DNA of 64,000 nucleotides. Origin: Anthoceros angustus (lineage: Eukaryota; Streptophyta; Anthocerotopsida; Anthocerotales; Anthocerotaceae). Where the stretch lies: the NCBI GenBank assembly GCA_010909165.1, contig MU008153.1, positions 124,001-188,000 on the forward strand, given 5' to 3'. Below the pieces are notes generated by a model, which ran no database searches, had not been told where the DNA came from, and worked only from the letters and a program-made list of their open reading frames with translations. Each line of letters opens with the position of its first letter. Positions within the stretch are counted from its first letter, which is position 1. The translations under genes and the position numbers were made by a program. This document shows, piece by piece, positions 46,021 to 57,232 of the stretch.

Positions 46021-46139
46021 GGCTTGCCACTCACAACGAGCTTTCATTCTTGGTTTGTTGGCAACTTGGAGAGCGAGGAGTCGCGAGTTAGATTTTTGTC
46101 CTTCACAAAACATGGTGGGCACTTCTTAGTGGGCATGTT

Positions 46140-46270
46140 TTACTCCAGGCTGTCTGTCTCCTGTCTCAAGACAGACGTGCACTTGGCACGTCTGTCTGTC
46201 TATGCACTTCATGCACGTCTGTCTGTCTGTGGACATGAAGTGCACTTGACGCTCATTTGCACTTGGCACA
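46140..46270. other. GTCTGTCT hairpin cluster
   Basis: Short CTGTCTGTCT runs alternate with mutually complementary pieces. Examples are GTCTTGAGACAG-type sequence near 46160-46175, GCACTTCATG near 46204 against CATGAAGTGC near 46234, and GTGCACTTGGCACGTC. Several small hairpins are possible. No gene is present. It precedes the truncated lipase copy. Confidence 0.6.
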
Positions 46271-46289
46271 TGAGGGCCAACTGAATGCC

Positions 46290-46860
46290 AATGTGTCTTC
46301 TCCGGCTCTTGGAGGATGTACGTCGCCACCGGCTACTGGTCGAAGGTGAAATCGGTCACCCAGTTGATGACGCTGTAGGGCTGCGTGGCGCGGAAGCGAG
46401 GGCCCGGTCGCAAGTCAGAGCTGCATCTGGTAGCTCCACGCGGATGATGGCTATGTGCACTCGGGTGTCGAGTATCCAATTTGCCAAGCCCTCGGCCGGG
46501 TGGATCGACTCAGGATCTGTCAGTGGGAGGGTGTTGATCTCCTTCGTCTTCGCTGCAGTCCACGATCAGTATTTGAACTACGTTGTTGAAGTCATCGGAT
46601 GAAGAGTATGCCGCTGCTGCCAGCCTCACTGGCAGTTTGGTCTCTTTGAAGGAAATCGCATGATGTGGCACAGTGGACACTTGAAATCCTACAATGCGCC
46701 TGTGCGCAACGCAGACTCGATCGAGATCGCAAAGCGCTGTGTTTTCCATGGATCCATCTCTCCACTTCTTATGTGCACCAGGTCTCGAGGAGATTTCCAT
46801 TGTGAACGTCGGTTCCGCATTGACATTGAAGCATCAGTGCCGCTTGCAATTCGAAACCCT
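46290..46860 (-). pseudogene. Truncated inverted copy of the class 3 lipase
   Basis: On the minus strand the segment repeats the lipase upstream region (from about 41905) and the first 370 bases of its exon 1: SFKETKLPVRLAAAAYSSSD, DFNNVVQIL, and later VATYILQEPEKTH. Its start codon position is changed (ISFKETK in place of MFFKEAK), and several frameshifts follow. It stops where the parent reads KYILQEPERTDIR. The orientation is opposite to the parent 4 kb away. Confidence 0.88.
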
Positions 46861-47119
46861 CACCATCGTTTACCTACCCAAGTAGTTTACATACATACAT
46901 ATGTAGGTCTCCAAACTAACTCAAATTTGTCCCTCGGAAATTCATCCACTATGTTACTGTGGGCTCCTCGAGCTCGTCAGGGTTTCCTCTCCTAAAGACG
47001 TTGCAGTATGCTTTCCAGCCGCAAAAACGAAGCCATTGTAATACCCTTGCCACCTGTATAGATTCCAACTGATAGTCAGTGCTTCGAGGCCATGAGGCAT
47101 GGACTGCGAGAACCGACAG

Positions 47120-49471
47120 TCAAGGGAGCCAGGACGCAAGACTGGACCTCGGTAGCTTGCCGTCGGAAGGAAGGTGAAGTTCTTGGTCTGGAGGAAACGG
47201 TTGGACGGCCGAGTCCAGGGACTTTGCAGTCACTTCAGCCAAGGAAGATGGGTTCCACTGCCATAACGGACACGGTTGGAGGTGGGTGGGATGGAGAAGG
47301 AGTTCATGGAATCAGGCAGCAAGAGCCGGAAAGACTGCTTGTTTACCTTTGGTTTGTTGTCCTTGTCGATGACTGTAGCACGTATACCCTGCAAGGTGAC
47401 AGATGTAGTCACGGCCACGATTTAGTTTAGTATGTTCTCAGGATGGGGGTGAATGCGTGGTTGGACATTTGGAATTACCTCGAACACGTCAGTGGAGATC
47501 AGTCCAAACATTATGTTCATTGTAAGTCGGAACTCTCGCTTCAGACATTCATCAAGGTCCTGAGAGCGTGCCTCCCGTATCTGTCATCCAGTATCAGTCA
47601 CATTCTGGAGAAAATGCGAAGTCTTCGATCACTGGCTGAAAGGTGCTGTGGATATGGCCATACCGATCTGAAGGTAACCTTCAAGCCGGTGGGAGAAGCA
47701 CGCTGCATCGAGGTGATCATCGTCTTGACCCATGCATCTTGCGTCTCGCTGAACACTTCAATCTGCACAAGGAGCCATGCTGAATATACACAAGCAGAAA
47801 GTGTGTATGGTATGAAGCAGAAATGCAGATGACAGAATGGTTTTGACGAAGACGGAGAAGGAGAGTACTAGTGTTTCCACGATCTCTTCCACACTGTTCT
47901 TGGAGAACCATTTGTCAATATCAGCTTGTCTGATGATAAGGCAAGTCAATGAGTATCTCTGGCTCAGATGCTCTAAGCCACAAGCAGACAGGCAGGTTTG
48001 AAAGATAAAAAACTGACCTGTGCAATATGCTCCGTTCTCCGATTTTTGGAGATACACTGTATTCGTCAAGGATGGCCTTGATGCTCTCATCTGATGGGGA
48101 TACCAGCGACAGTAAGCTCGTCTCAACGTCTGCCAAACGCTGGAGAGTTACAAACAAAAACGAATCAACCAAGAGGTCACACGGACGTCTCACAGCGGAT
48201 AGAACATGCTCAGGATTCTGTGTAACATGCGCCTTACCTCGGCAGGGACAAAGTGTGATGCAAGACCACAAGTAACCAACTCCGCACCGTCCAGGCGTGC
48301 ACCGGTCAGACCCAGGTACTCCCCTGCTCATCAGAGGATCAACGAAATGCAAGGGAAAATGTTCAGGTTCGAGTTGGTGCCCCTTAGGATACTTGCAACT
48401 TACCAAGATGTCCTGCAAGATGAGAGAGCAAGTAGGAGCCACCACAATCTGTGTGCAAACCAATGGCAGCTTCAGGCATAGTAAAGACCTGTGGACAGCA
48501 GAAGGCCAGCTCTGTCAGCAAAAAACACGAGTCCGGGTTCCCAGGCCAGATGTCTTGCAGTTGATTTGACTGGATTCTCAAGTACTCACTGTCTTCTCCG
48601 TGACAACTTGATACCTTCCATGGAATCCCAAAGTTGCACCTCCTCCAACGGAAGTAGCGTGCATGAGGCTGACCTGCAGTCGCACAGGGAACATGTAGGG
48701 ACAGGAGTTCAACCAAACTCCCAAATCGAAACCAACACTGCATACAAGCTGAAATACATACAATGGGTTTCTTGTAGGTGGCAACGTGGTAGTCAAACCA
48801 GTACATTTGGTAGACGAGTCCCGTCCATGCAGGATCTACAATGGCAAGCCACATGCTAATGGTCTCCACAGCAAGGAAGAACTTATTACATTGCAGGAAA
48901 AAGAGAAGAGAAACCGCAGTTTACTTTTAGCATTCAGGAAGTAGAAATATTTCAGGTCTCCTCCAGCAGAAAACAGTCGTCCAGCAGCCTGCGGTCCGTC
49001 ATGTGAGGAGCATGCAGGCGGGCATCATTGACATGGCCAATTGTGCTAACTCAGAAACCATCAAACCTTCAAGATGATGAGTTGCACATTGTCATCCTCC
49101 TCCCACTTCTCGTACAGCCCAGATATGGCCGAAAGCTGATCTCATGACCACAAGCTTACTCAGCTGCTGTGAGTTTGCAGCCCTGAGCACAGGCAACAGC
49201 TTGCAACCTCGCTCCTCAAATCCACCGAGCTCAATAGACAGCATCATCAGTCACTTACCAGTTCAACATTGATAGCATTCAGAGCCTTCGGCCGGTTAAG
49301 GGTCGCCACTCTCACAGCACCATGCTCCTCCGCCAGCACCGCCTGAAACCGGAATGCCAGCTCTTTAACCCATATTGCGCAGAAAACGTATAGCTCAACC
49401 CCCGAAATTCACAAACACAGCCTTACTTCCTCCTGGGCAAGAACCGTAATGCTTGCACCCTCAGTTCCCAT
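47120..49471 (-). CDS. 3-hydroxyisobutyryl-CoA hydrolase-like protein (CHY1 family, crotonase fold)
   Basis: Family members hydrolyse 3-hydroxyisobutyryl-CoA in valine breakdown or act on related acyl-CoAs. The start at 49471 reads MGTEGASITVLAQEE. Exon 2 gives AVLAEEHGAVRVATLNRPKA and LNAINVEL. Later exons give SGLYEKWEEDDNVQLIILK, the oxyanion-hole region ATSVGGGATLGFHGRYQVVT, FTMPEAAIGLHTDCGGSYLL, GERSILHR, ADIDKWFSKNSVEEIVETL and SASPTGLKVTLRS-type sequence (here RASPTGLKVTF). The end has DKDNKPK joined to WNPSSLAEVTAKSLDSAV, with a stop at 47120. About ten or more short exons use GT..AG. The protein ends SSLASWLP, without a peroxisomal SKL-like tripeptide. It is transcribed away from POLD2. 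Confidence 0.9.
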
Positions 49472-49977
49472 GGTAGACTACACCCGCCCCGCCCTGCCCG
49501 CAATCCTTCCTGTCGAAAAACCAGCTCACTGTCATCAACTGCCTCAGCTCCTCGCAGAAATGAATCACAAGCTACAGCATTTGAGCTTCCGTTCGCGCAC
49601 CCACCGGGTCACACAAGTTCAGTGCAGGAGCACGTGGGACAAGGAATCTTACTCTCCTGGGCAGTCGTCAACCGGAAACACCAGACGCAGCCTCGACAAT
49701 GGAGCTCGTCGACGAGTCTACATAATCATCAACAGAAGCGAATGGCCGACCGCTATGACAGCTTTCCCAGCTGCCGGACAGAGATGGTTAATGATTGAAG
49801 CATTTCACCCGAGGCGAAGACGGAATGTTACCACAGGGATTGTTACCACAGGGGCTGTTACCACAGGGGCTGTTACGGCAGTCTTGTTTGCCCGCCAAAA
49901 AAACGCGAATTGCGAACTTGGACATTGGACCGCACAAGCCTAGGCGGAAAATCGCACCAAGCCCGAGCTTGGCAGCG
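49472..49977. promoter_or_regulatory. Shared divergent upstream region of the hydrolase and POLD2 genes
   Basis: Only 506 bp separate the two start codons, so the stretch must contain both 5' UTRs and promoters. No clear TATA box is seen. A short repeat, TTACCACAGGG(G/A) TTG/CTG, stands three times at 49829-49867. An in-frame extension upstream of the POLD2 start exists through this repeat but looks non-coding. Confidence 0.55.
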
Positions 49978-52432
49978 ATGGACATCGACTCCGAGGAGTG
50001 TTTTGTGCGGAAGCAAGCACATTTTGTGTCACAGGTTCGAGAATCATGGTGCTGTATTTTCTTGTCGGAAGTGATGGTTTTGTTGTCAGATTTGTAGCGT
50101 CTGCGTGATGTTTCTGTTTGATTCGGAGCAGGACGAGAAGTATCTTCTGCGGGATCAGAAATACAAGGGGCAGCAGTACAGCCAGCTCTACTTCATCCGC
50201 CTGCACAAGCTTCGGGAACAGATCAAAGCTGTGGCTAGAATGAAGTGGCCAGGTCTTTCAGGTGTGTACTTTCGGGCAGGGTTTAGGGTCCCCGCTGTCT
50301 ATGCTGAGGATTTTGTGGTCAGCTTTGAGAAGCTTGCTGTTTGGTGGTCCCGGCAGTGTGTAACATTCTAGGTCTTGAGGAGGGCAAGCGATGTGTGGTT
50401 GTGGGCACTTTGTACAAGCACATGAAGCTGAAACCATCGATTCTAGCGGAGTATTCCAAGGAGGTGGGTTGTGGTTTTGTGGCTTCATATGGATTTTAGT
50501 TGCGTTTGTAGCTTTGGCTGAGAAGGCTGGGGTTTTGCACCTTACAGCGGTCAAATGTGCCTCTGGCTACTCCTGACAAGTTCACTCATCCTAGTGATCA
50601 TCTTATTCTGGAAGATGAGAGTGGGCGAGTCACGCTCTCAGGAGTTGGATCCCAGGCACAGTATTATGTGACAGGTAATTGTAAACGGTCAGTACTTCGA
50701 GTCCTTTACCCATCATCCGAGCGTTGATCTGCTTGGTTGCAGTGACCTTTGCTGGCTTGGTTCCGCACAGGTGTGGTGGTGGCTCTCTGTGGTCATGAGG
50801 ATAGGAATGGTTTGTATTTTGTAGAGGAGATACTGGAGGCAGGATTGCCCCCGCAGCTTCCTATACAAGCACCTGCTGGTAAGAGTTGTGAAGAACACGT
50901 TTTGGACAGTTCAGCCATTCAAATATCCAAAGCTCTGCAGTCTGTGTGTTGAAGAGCTTGGGGTGATTCACGTCAATCACTGTGGATGATGTGGAAGGTG
51001 CGTTTTGCAGAGGACAAGTTTGTCGCACTGGTATCTGGGTTGAAGGTTGGAGTCAATGGGTCCAATCCACTGCTCCTGCAACTCCTTGTGGATCATTTGA
51101 CTGGATATCTTGGTGACCCACAGGTACTTGGTGCTTATTTCTCGTTATGCTTGTCCAGAAAAGTTTCTTGGTTTGGTAGCACTTATATGATGTAAACTGC
51201 AGGAAATAGGCTTGAGTGCTCGAATAGTGCGGGTTGTCATTGCTGGCAATTCTGTTGACCTCCCACACATGGTCTTACATGGGCAGGTATGGAGCTCTGC
51301 CCAGAGTTTGGAGTTCCTAGCAAAGTTGAGGTTCTAACTCTGTGTTCCCTATCTAGCCTGTAACCCCGAAGGAACAAGGGAAGCTGACTGAACCGATCAA
51401 GGAGCTCGACCTAGCTTTGACACAGGTACATCAAATGTTGGTTGCTTTTTATATCCACCTCAGCTTGTGCAAAAGCTAGTAACAAGAGACTATTCAGCCT
51501 GTCTAGATGGATCCTAGCAAAAGTTTTCTACGTTCATGCACGAAACAGGACACCTTTTATTATTTTGTGTCTGATCAGTGAAATTGTGCTATAGATAGCA
51601 GCAGCGATGCCTCTAGATATTATGCCAGGAGCTGATGATCCTGCCAATTTCTCCCTACCCCAGCAGGTGAGCCACGCTTCATTTGACTGCCAGTCCAGGC
51701 TAGCAGCAGAAGTGATATGAATTGATTTGAGTTGTTGGTCATCAGCCTCTCCATAGGTGCTTGCTGCCCGGAGCTGCAGCTTACAGCACTTTCTACTCCG
51801 CTACGAATCCACATAACTTTGAGCTCGATAGAGTATGTTTCCTTGGAACTTCTGGTCAGAACATCAGTGACCTAGCTAAGTTCTCTGAAGCCGAAGATGA
51901 GCTCGACTTGATGGAGAAAACTCTGAAATGGCGACACCTTGCTCCAACTGCCCCAGACACGCTGGGTAGTTTTCTTGCTCTTCTCTCTCCCTGCCCAACA
52001 GCAAGAGCAGCATCTTTAATTCTCTGTCGTTTTGCAGGATGCTACCCCTTCACAACCGATGATCCTTTCATCATCACAGCATGCCCTCATGTCTACTTCT
52101 GTGGCAACCAGAAAAAGTTTGCAACCCGGCTAGTGAAAGGTGTGGTGGCTTACACCATCCCTATCCATTCAACCTCCACCTCAAGAACAGAAGGAACTCA
52201 CGTCGATTGTCTCTGCCCTCCAGGTCCAGCTGGACAGCACGTGAGGATCATCTGCATTCCCCGGTTCAGTGAGACAGGTTGTGCTGTAATGGTAAGCATC
52301 CTTCCTGCCCTGCTATACTTGAGTGGAAAGAACTGCAATCCAGCTCAGTCCCTTGTCCTTGTCTCCGTGCAGGTGAATATCAGAACACTGGACTGCCATG
52401 TTATCACACTCTCCACAGCATCTCTAGAATGA
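49978..52432 (+). CDS. POLD2: DNA polymerase delta small subunit
   Basis: This is the regulatory B-subunit of DNA polymerase delta, needed with the catalytic and PCNA-binding subunits for lagging-strand synthesis in the nucleus. The start at 49978 reads MDIDSEECFVRKQAHFVSQ. Thirteen exons give, in order: KYKGQQYSQLYFIRLHKLRE, KRCVVVGTLYKHMKLKPSIL, SDHLILEDESGRVTLSGVG (OB fold), EDRNGLYFVEEILEAGLPPQ, KFVALVSGLKVG, and IVRVVIAGNSVDLP. Then come AMPLDIMPGADDPANFSLPQ, LDRVCFLGTSGQNISDLAKF, WRHLAPTAPDTLG, ITACPHVYFCGNQ and ETGCAVM joined to VNIRTLDCHVITL. The phosphodiesterase-like domain lacks metal ligands, as usual for eukaryotic B-subunits. The stop is at 52430-52432. The first intron donor (GTTCGA) is weak, and all others look standard. 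A fragment of the last introns and exons lies inverted at 41 kb. Confidence 0.94.
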
Positions 52433-53854
52433 CAACTTAATGGACTTCATTGTTGTGACGGTGTAAGCCCTCGAGGGTAGACAGTACCAGGTGGTGCCAG
52501 AAAGGGAAGGCGTTTTCCATATTCCAGCCATTTCAGCCTCTGTTGCCATCTCGATGAGGAGGCTGTCGACGAGGAGGTGCATTGCCCTCTCCCCAAACGG
52601 GCTCTCAAGGTGCACCACTCATCCTGCCACTCCATGCAGTTTAATTCTGCCTCGTTACATTTCTTGACTATCCTAGGTTCTTTTTCTTGCAGGAGTGATG
52701 CTATCCGTCGCTTGTCAGGATGGCACCATCAGTGACGAGGAATCTGTCTTTGCTTCCAAAGCCTAGGACCGCTAAGCTGTTCTGAAGTCCTCAGGACTGA
52801 CCAGTACCTGAAACAAGAATCAGTCTGAGAGTCCCTTGGGACGCAGCACAAGCGTAGGAACAGAATGGTGCTGGACTTCCGTCCTCTTTCTAGATTGTAA
52901 GCTAGTGCATGCAAGCAGCATTTGTTACTTTTGCTGCTGGGGAATGTATCAGATGACATTCAGAGTCTGCCTGGCGATTGCGACCGGAGTTTGAATCCAG
53001 ACAGCTCTTGCAAGCATCTTCAAGTATATTCATGCAAAGTGATGATCGCGCAAGTGTAAACGAGTCCAAGTGATCTTTCCAATTCTGCATCGCAATTACG
53101 ATGTCTGATGCGTTCTCGGATTTGAATGCAAGTGTACACATGCCCAAGGTGGACAACTAGGGAAAAATGGAATAGGTCACGGACCGAGATACTGTCCGGC
53201 AACACCTTTGAGCAGAGGAGGGCCATTGTCACAATGTTTGCTTGCTGTAAAGTGGAGGTGGATCACGGGGATGAGGTGAAGCTTCACTCACATGCCTGCG
53301 AACCGATGTGCTTCGTGCTTTGGGATCGACAATCTACGGAGGTAAAGCACCTAAAATCTGCACATCACTTTAAAGACCGCCTCCCAGGCTACGGTGGTGT
53401 CTCACTGCCACCCACTTTCACTCAGCTGAACAGACGCACTTGGAGGAGCTGTTTTCCTTGACACTCACTTCTTTCATATGTTTGTGACTTTGCCGTCGGT
53501 GACATTGCATACAGGAATGAAACGCATAACCATCAAGAATTCTGAAAAAGCGATCGTTTGGTGAACTATAATTTGCGTTTCTGCGGATTTATCCTTTCGC
53601 TCATTTCTTGAAAAGTCTCTGCAGTGATCGGTCCAAGCATTTTCATCGACAGTTCACATGCTTGCTTTGAAGATTAATTAATTCGTAGGCTTGAGATTCT
53701 TCTTCCCTTTTTGTAATCTTTAGGATCTCTAGGCTGTCTACATCCATCCACCACTACATAGTTTAGCATGAACCTATTAGATGAAAATGAACTTCTCAAA
53801 GAGAGGAATTAGTTAGCTCTGGTCTTAAAAGTCACATAATCAGGAGTTGTATCT
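52433..53854. other. POLD2 downstream region, no gene recognised
   Basis: The region probably holds the POLD2 3' UTR. A plus-strand frame of 111 codons (53126-53461) has no family resemblance and no good exon partners. I treat it as chance. The rest is AT-rich intergenic sequence. Confidence 0.5.
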
Positions 53855-54025
53855 TATCAGGCCTATGTGACTCAATTGTGTCCTATCAGGCCTATGTGAC
53901 TCAGTTGAGTCTTAGAAGGCCTATGTGACTCAGTTATGTCTTATCAAGTCTATGTGACTCAATTGTGTATGTATCCTGACTCAATTGTATCCTATCATGT
54001 CTATGTGACTCAGTTGTGTCTTACG
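53855..54025. repeat. 29-bp tandem repeat, about six units
   Basis: Units carry the core GGCCTATGTGACTCAATTGTG with variation at the ends. The fifth is shortened (GTATCCTGACTCAATTG). It lies between POLD2 and the first PHD gene. Confidence 0.85.
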
Positions 54026-54254
54026 TGACATGAGCTAAGGCAAAATCGCAAGGTAACCAGATGGGAATGGTCTGAACTCCATATGGGAGGTGTGAATGGT
54101 TACATTATTCACGGGTTGGTGAGTGCAGTAAAAGCAGATATAATTACCGTGGGTTGGGTCCAGAACTCCAGAAGCTTCACCCGCGGTAACGTGATGGCGT
54201 AAAAAAGTGAAGGTGGTGAGAGCAGGTGGGCGCAAGGTGGGCAATGATGAGACG

Positions 54255-54440
54255 ATATGGCCCCTCGTGGCGCTGCCGGGCCTGCACTCGTGGCCCAGAT
54301 CGTATTCCGTTACGGATCTTCACTGCCATCATTTGAAGTTTCCGTTCGCCCAGTCAAAATCTGCCACCGTTTTCGAATTTCCAATATCGGGTTGCGCTTG
54401 TCCGCCGACCGATTAATTCGCCCGGCTTTCTCTTACTCAG
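54255..54440. repeat. Direct repeat flanking the PHD genes, copy 1
   Basis: It contains TTCCGTTACGGATCT, CCCGTTTTCGAATTT-like sequence and TTGTCCGCCGACCG, in the same order as at 58365-58540 (TTCGGTTACGGATCT, TTTTTCGAATTTTG, TTGTCCGCCGACTG). The match is about 70-75% by eye. Each copy lies on the downstream side of one PHD gene, so it was probably carried along in the tandem duplication. Confidence 0.65.
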
Positions 54441-54928
54441 TGATTTTTACAAGCACAATATCACAAACAGGATGAACTGATGGAAGAGGCATCATGCTGG
54501 TTCATGAAAGCATGCTACGGACCAAAGCAAAGGCATGTACTGCAGTCTCCATGGTAACTCTAACCACCGGGAACGAACTTACAGGCATGGCATGCGGCAG
54601 GCCTGCACACTCACATGGTTGTGAAATAAATAATAACAATGTGTCTCAGCTGCAAGTGTGTATGTACATACTACATCACAGCGTTGATTTTCCAGAAGCC
54701 CGTCCGTCACAGGATCTGGAGGCATGTATCTGGGTGAGTACGTCAATCACAAATCTTGCTACATCTAAGCATGACAGCAGCAGCAAAGGAGCATGTCAGG
54801 AGGCTGCCAAAGGAAGAGGAAGAGCAGGGCAAGGGAAATGGAAACGGAAATGGGAGAATGAAAAGGAGGAGAAGGGAAGGTGAAATTGTGCTAATGAGTA
54901 AGCTAGGGTGAAGGTGTGGGAATTCAGA

Positions 54929-57232
54929 TCAGAGCATGGCATGGAATAGGTCTACTCCACAGCGGTGGCAGAGGAAGCGGAGAGGGATGGAGTCGGCGTC
55001 GGAGATGCCTCCACATCTGGTATGCTGCCAGACCTCGCAGACATCGCATGCTATCATGCGCTCGCCATCATCGTCCTTGGTACCACAAGGGCAGTCCACG
55101 ATCCAACTGTCGTTGCCGCCTTCATAGCGCCACTCGCTGCACAGCTCAATGCCACCGCCCTGTACGATGACATGGGACCCGGATTCAATGGCTCCGAACA
55201 GCAGGTCCTCGTCGTCTCCTTCCAAGTCGGGGATGGACTCCACCACAAAGTTGCGCATGATCTCATAAGTCTCGCGGTATGCCCGTTGGGCCTCCTGCTT
55301 CAAGTCGCCCACAGTGGCGTGAGGGGGGAGCACCACTAGCTCGGCTGGCGGGCTGGGCCGGTTGCGCTTGGCGTCCTCGTCCTTGAGCACCACAGTGCAC
55401 ATAACTCGCAGCATCTCATCATCGTCCATGCCCCACTCATTGTTGGCACACTTGCGGCTGATCTCCCCCTTGTAGTCCTTGATGAACTGCTTCGTGTCCA
55501 GGATTATCCTTGTAGCAGTTGGGATCGCTGTCAGAACGCTCTTAATGCCCCGCCTTGCTGGCTTGTAGCTCTCCAACACATGCTTATATAAATACACGAT
55601 GTCCCGGAGCACCTCTGCCCGGCCAACCTCGCACACAGTCTCGGACTGGCTGTTCCGCAGGTCGCGGCTCACAGCTGGGTTGGTGGCACTCGCCGTGTTC
55701 ACGTCCTCCAAGCTGTACTCCAGAACCTTGGTGATGGGATTCACAGCTCGCCGCACCACGTGAGAGCCCACAACCCGATTTCCCAAGGACTTGAGCACAA
55801 AGTCCAGCAATCCGGTGTCCCCTATGTAGACCCGGGCTGCATCCCTCACATCCTGCCGAGGCATCCACTTCTTCTCGCAGCTCTTCAAGGCTTCCACAAT
55901 CACCTGCGTGGCTAAGTCCAGCCTTTTCACAGACCAACGGCAGGGCATGTCCACAGCAGCAGGTTGAGGGCTGTTCGCTGTGCTGCATTTCTTGTCCGAG
56001 ATGTACTCTTTGGAAGCTGCAGTCTTTCCGACATTCTTCGAAGCTGTTGGATGCAGTGGAAGCCGAGCTTTGAGCTCTGTCATAAACCTCAACAGATCAC
56101 CAACTGTTTGCAGAGTGTTCCCGCTAACTCGCTGGTACATTGTCACTATGGCCAGCACGTCCTGGTCTACACCATCGAAATGCTGCAGCAGTACAGTTAA
56201 AGGCATTCCCCTAATTGCCTCAATTGCCTTCATGTACATCTGAGCAGTAATTCCAAAGCTTCCATGCCCGAACTTGTAGCCCCACCTCCCGTACCAGGAT
56301 TCTCCATATGCTACAGAATGGATCAGGCGGAATTCCAGTGACCTCTTTTTGGCAACATCCTCAACGCTCACCTTCCTGCAGATTTCGAATTCAAGCAACT
56401 CAGAGTTAGAGCTTTGAAAGTTTGGCAGTCACTAGTGAAGACTCACAGCCCCATGGAACAAAACTGCCTTAATTCAGGTGCTTACCTTGCTCTAAGCATG
56501 GCACAAACCCGGTCCCACAGATCCATGATCTCCCTTCCTGAAGCGAATTTGGACCCTTTCTCTCTGCCGTTTATCCGCAAAAGATGGCCATACCCATTGC
56601 AATGGAGAACTCCGTGTAGCAAGTGACTTTGCAAGTCCAAAATGCTGCCAATAACAGCATCTTCACCACAGGAGGGGCAAGTGAACATGTTTGTCGGAAT
56701 CGGATCGCTGCATCCAGGGCACACCTTTCCCCCAACCAGCCCGACCAGTCCCATCGGCCGCTCCTCAATCTCTGGCGCTGGAATGATGAAGTGATACCGC
56801 ATGTTCGACACGGGATGATGGCTCCACCCTGGATACTCGTGCGTTAGCGATGAACATACAGGGATGAAGTGCCACTGAATCCACAGAAGTACGCTATCAA
56901 AAGCAAACCGATTTCAATTTGCTGAATTTGAGCTGTGAAATCATACCTATGCAGCGGCAGTGGTCGCAGTGTGGATGCAACGAGTCGCGCATTCCTTCTT
57001 CAATAATTAGCAGTGAGATTCTTGAGCCGCTGGAGTCCTCCGAGAGCCCTACCGACCACGCCGGCATGCCTTCGATGTTGTACAGCTCTGGCTCTGCGCA
57101 GTCCTCCAGGAATCTCCGTATGTTATCTCTGAATGGCGCATAGTAGTCGGCAGGGCAGCCTGGATCTCCGAAGGTGTGAAAGCCAAACAGCCTGTCCCCT
57201 TTCCTCCGCTTCCTGATGTCACAGGTTTGCAA
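54929..57232 (-). CDS. MMD1-like: PHD-finger protein of the MMD1/DUET family (copy A)
   Basis: The Arabidopsis relative MMD1/DUET is a nuclear chromatin reader needed for male meiosis; MS1 is a paralogue in tapetum. The start ATG at 57232 gives MQTCDIRKRRKGDRLFGFHT, matching the position of the family start. Domains in order: FRDNIRRFLEDCAEPELYNI, CDHCRCIG joined over a ~100-bp intron to GWSHHPVSNMRYHFIIPAPE, the zinc-binding CPGCSDPIPTNMFTCPSCGE, HLLHGVLHCNGYGHLLRING, then KRSLEFRLIHSVAYGESWYG and WGYKFGHGSFGITAQ. A middle winged-helix-like region follows (RQDVRDAARVYIGDTGLLDF). The C-terminal C4HC3 PHD has DCPCGTKDDDGERMIACDVC, EVWQHTRCGG and RFLCHRCGVDLFHAML. Roughly 700 residues in three or four exons, intact. 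It is a tandem pair with 59545-62449. Further 5' exons up to 57659 cannot be excluded. Confidence 0.92.

Noticed and set aside
53126-53461. 111-codon plus-strand frame after POLD2
   Set aside because: It has no recognisable family, no conserved motif and no partner exons.
54965-55339. Plus-strand frames opposite the PHD domain
   Set aside because: They are antisense shadows of a conserved exon that is repeated in the paralogue.
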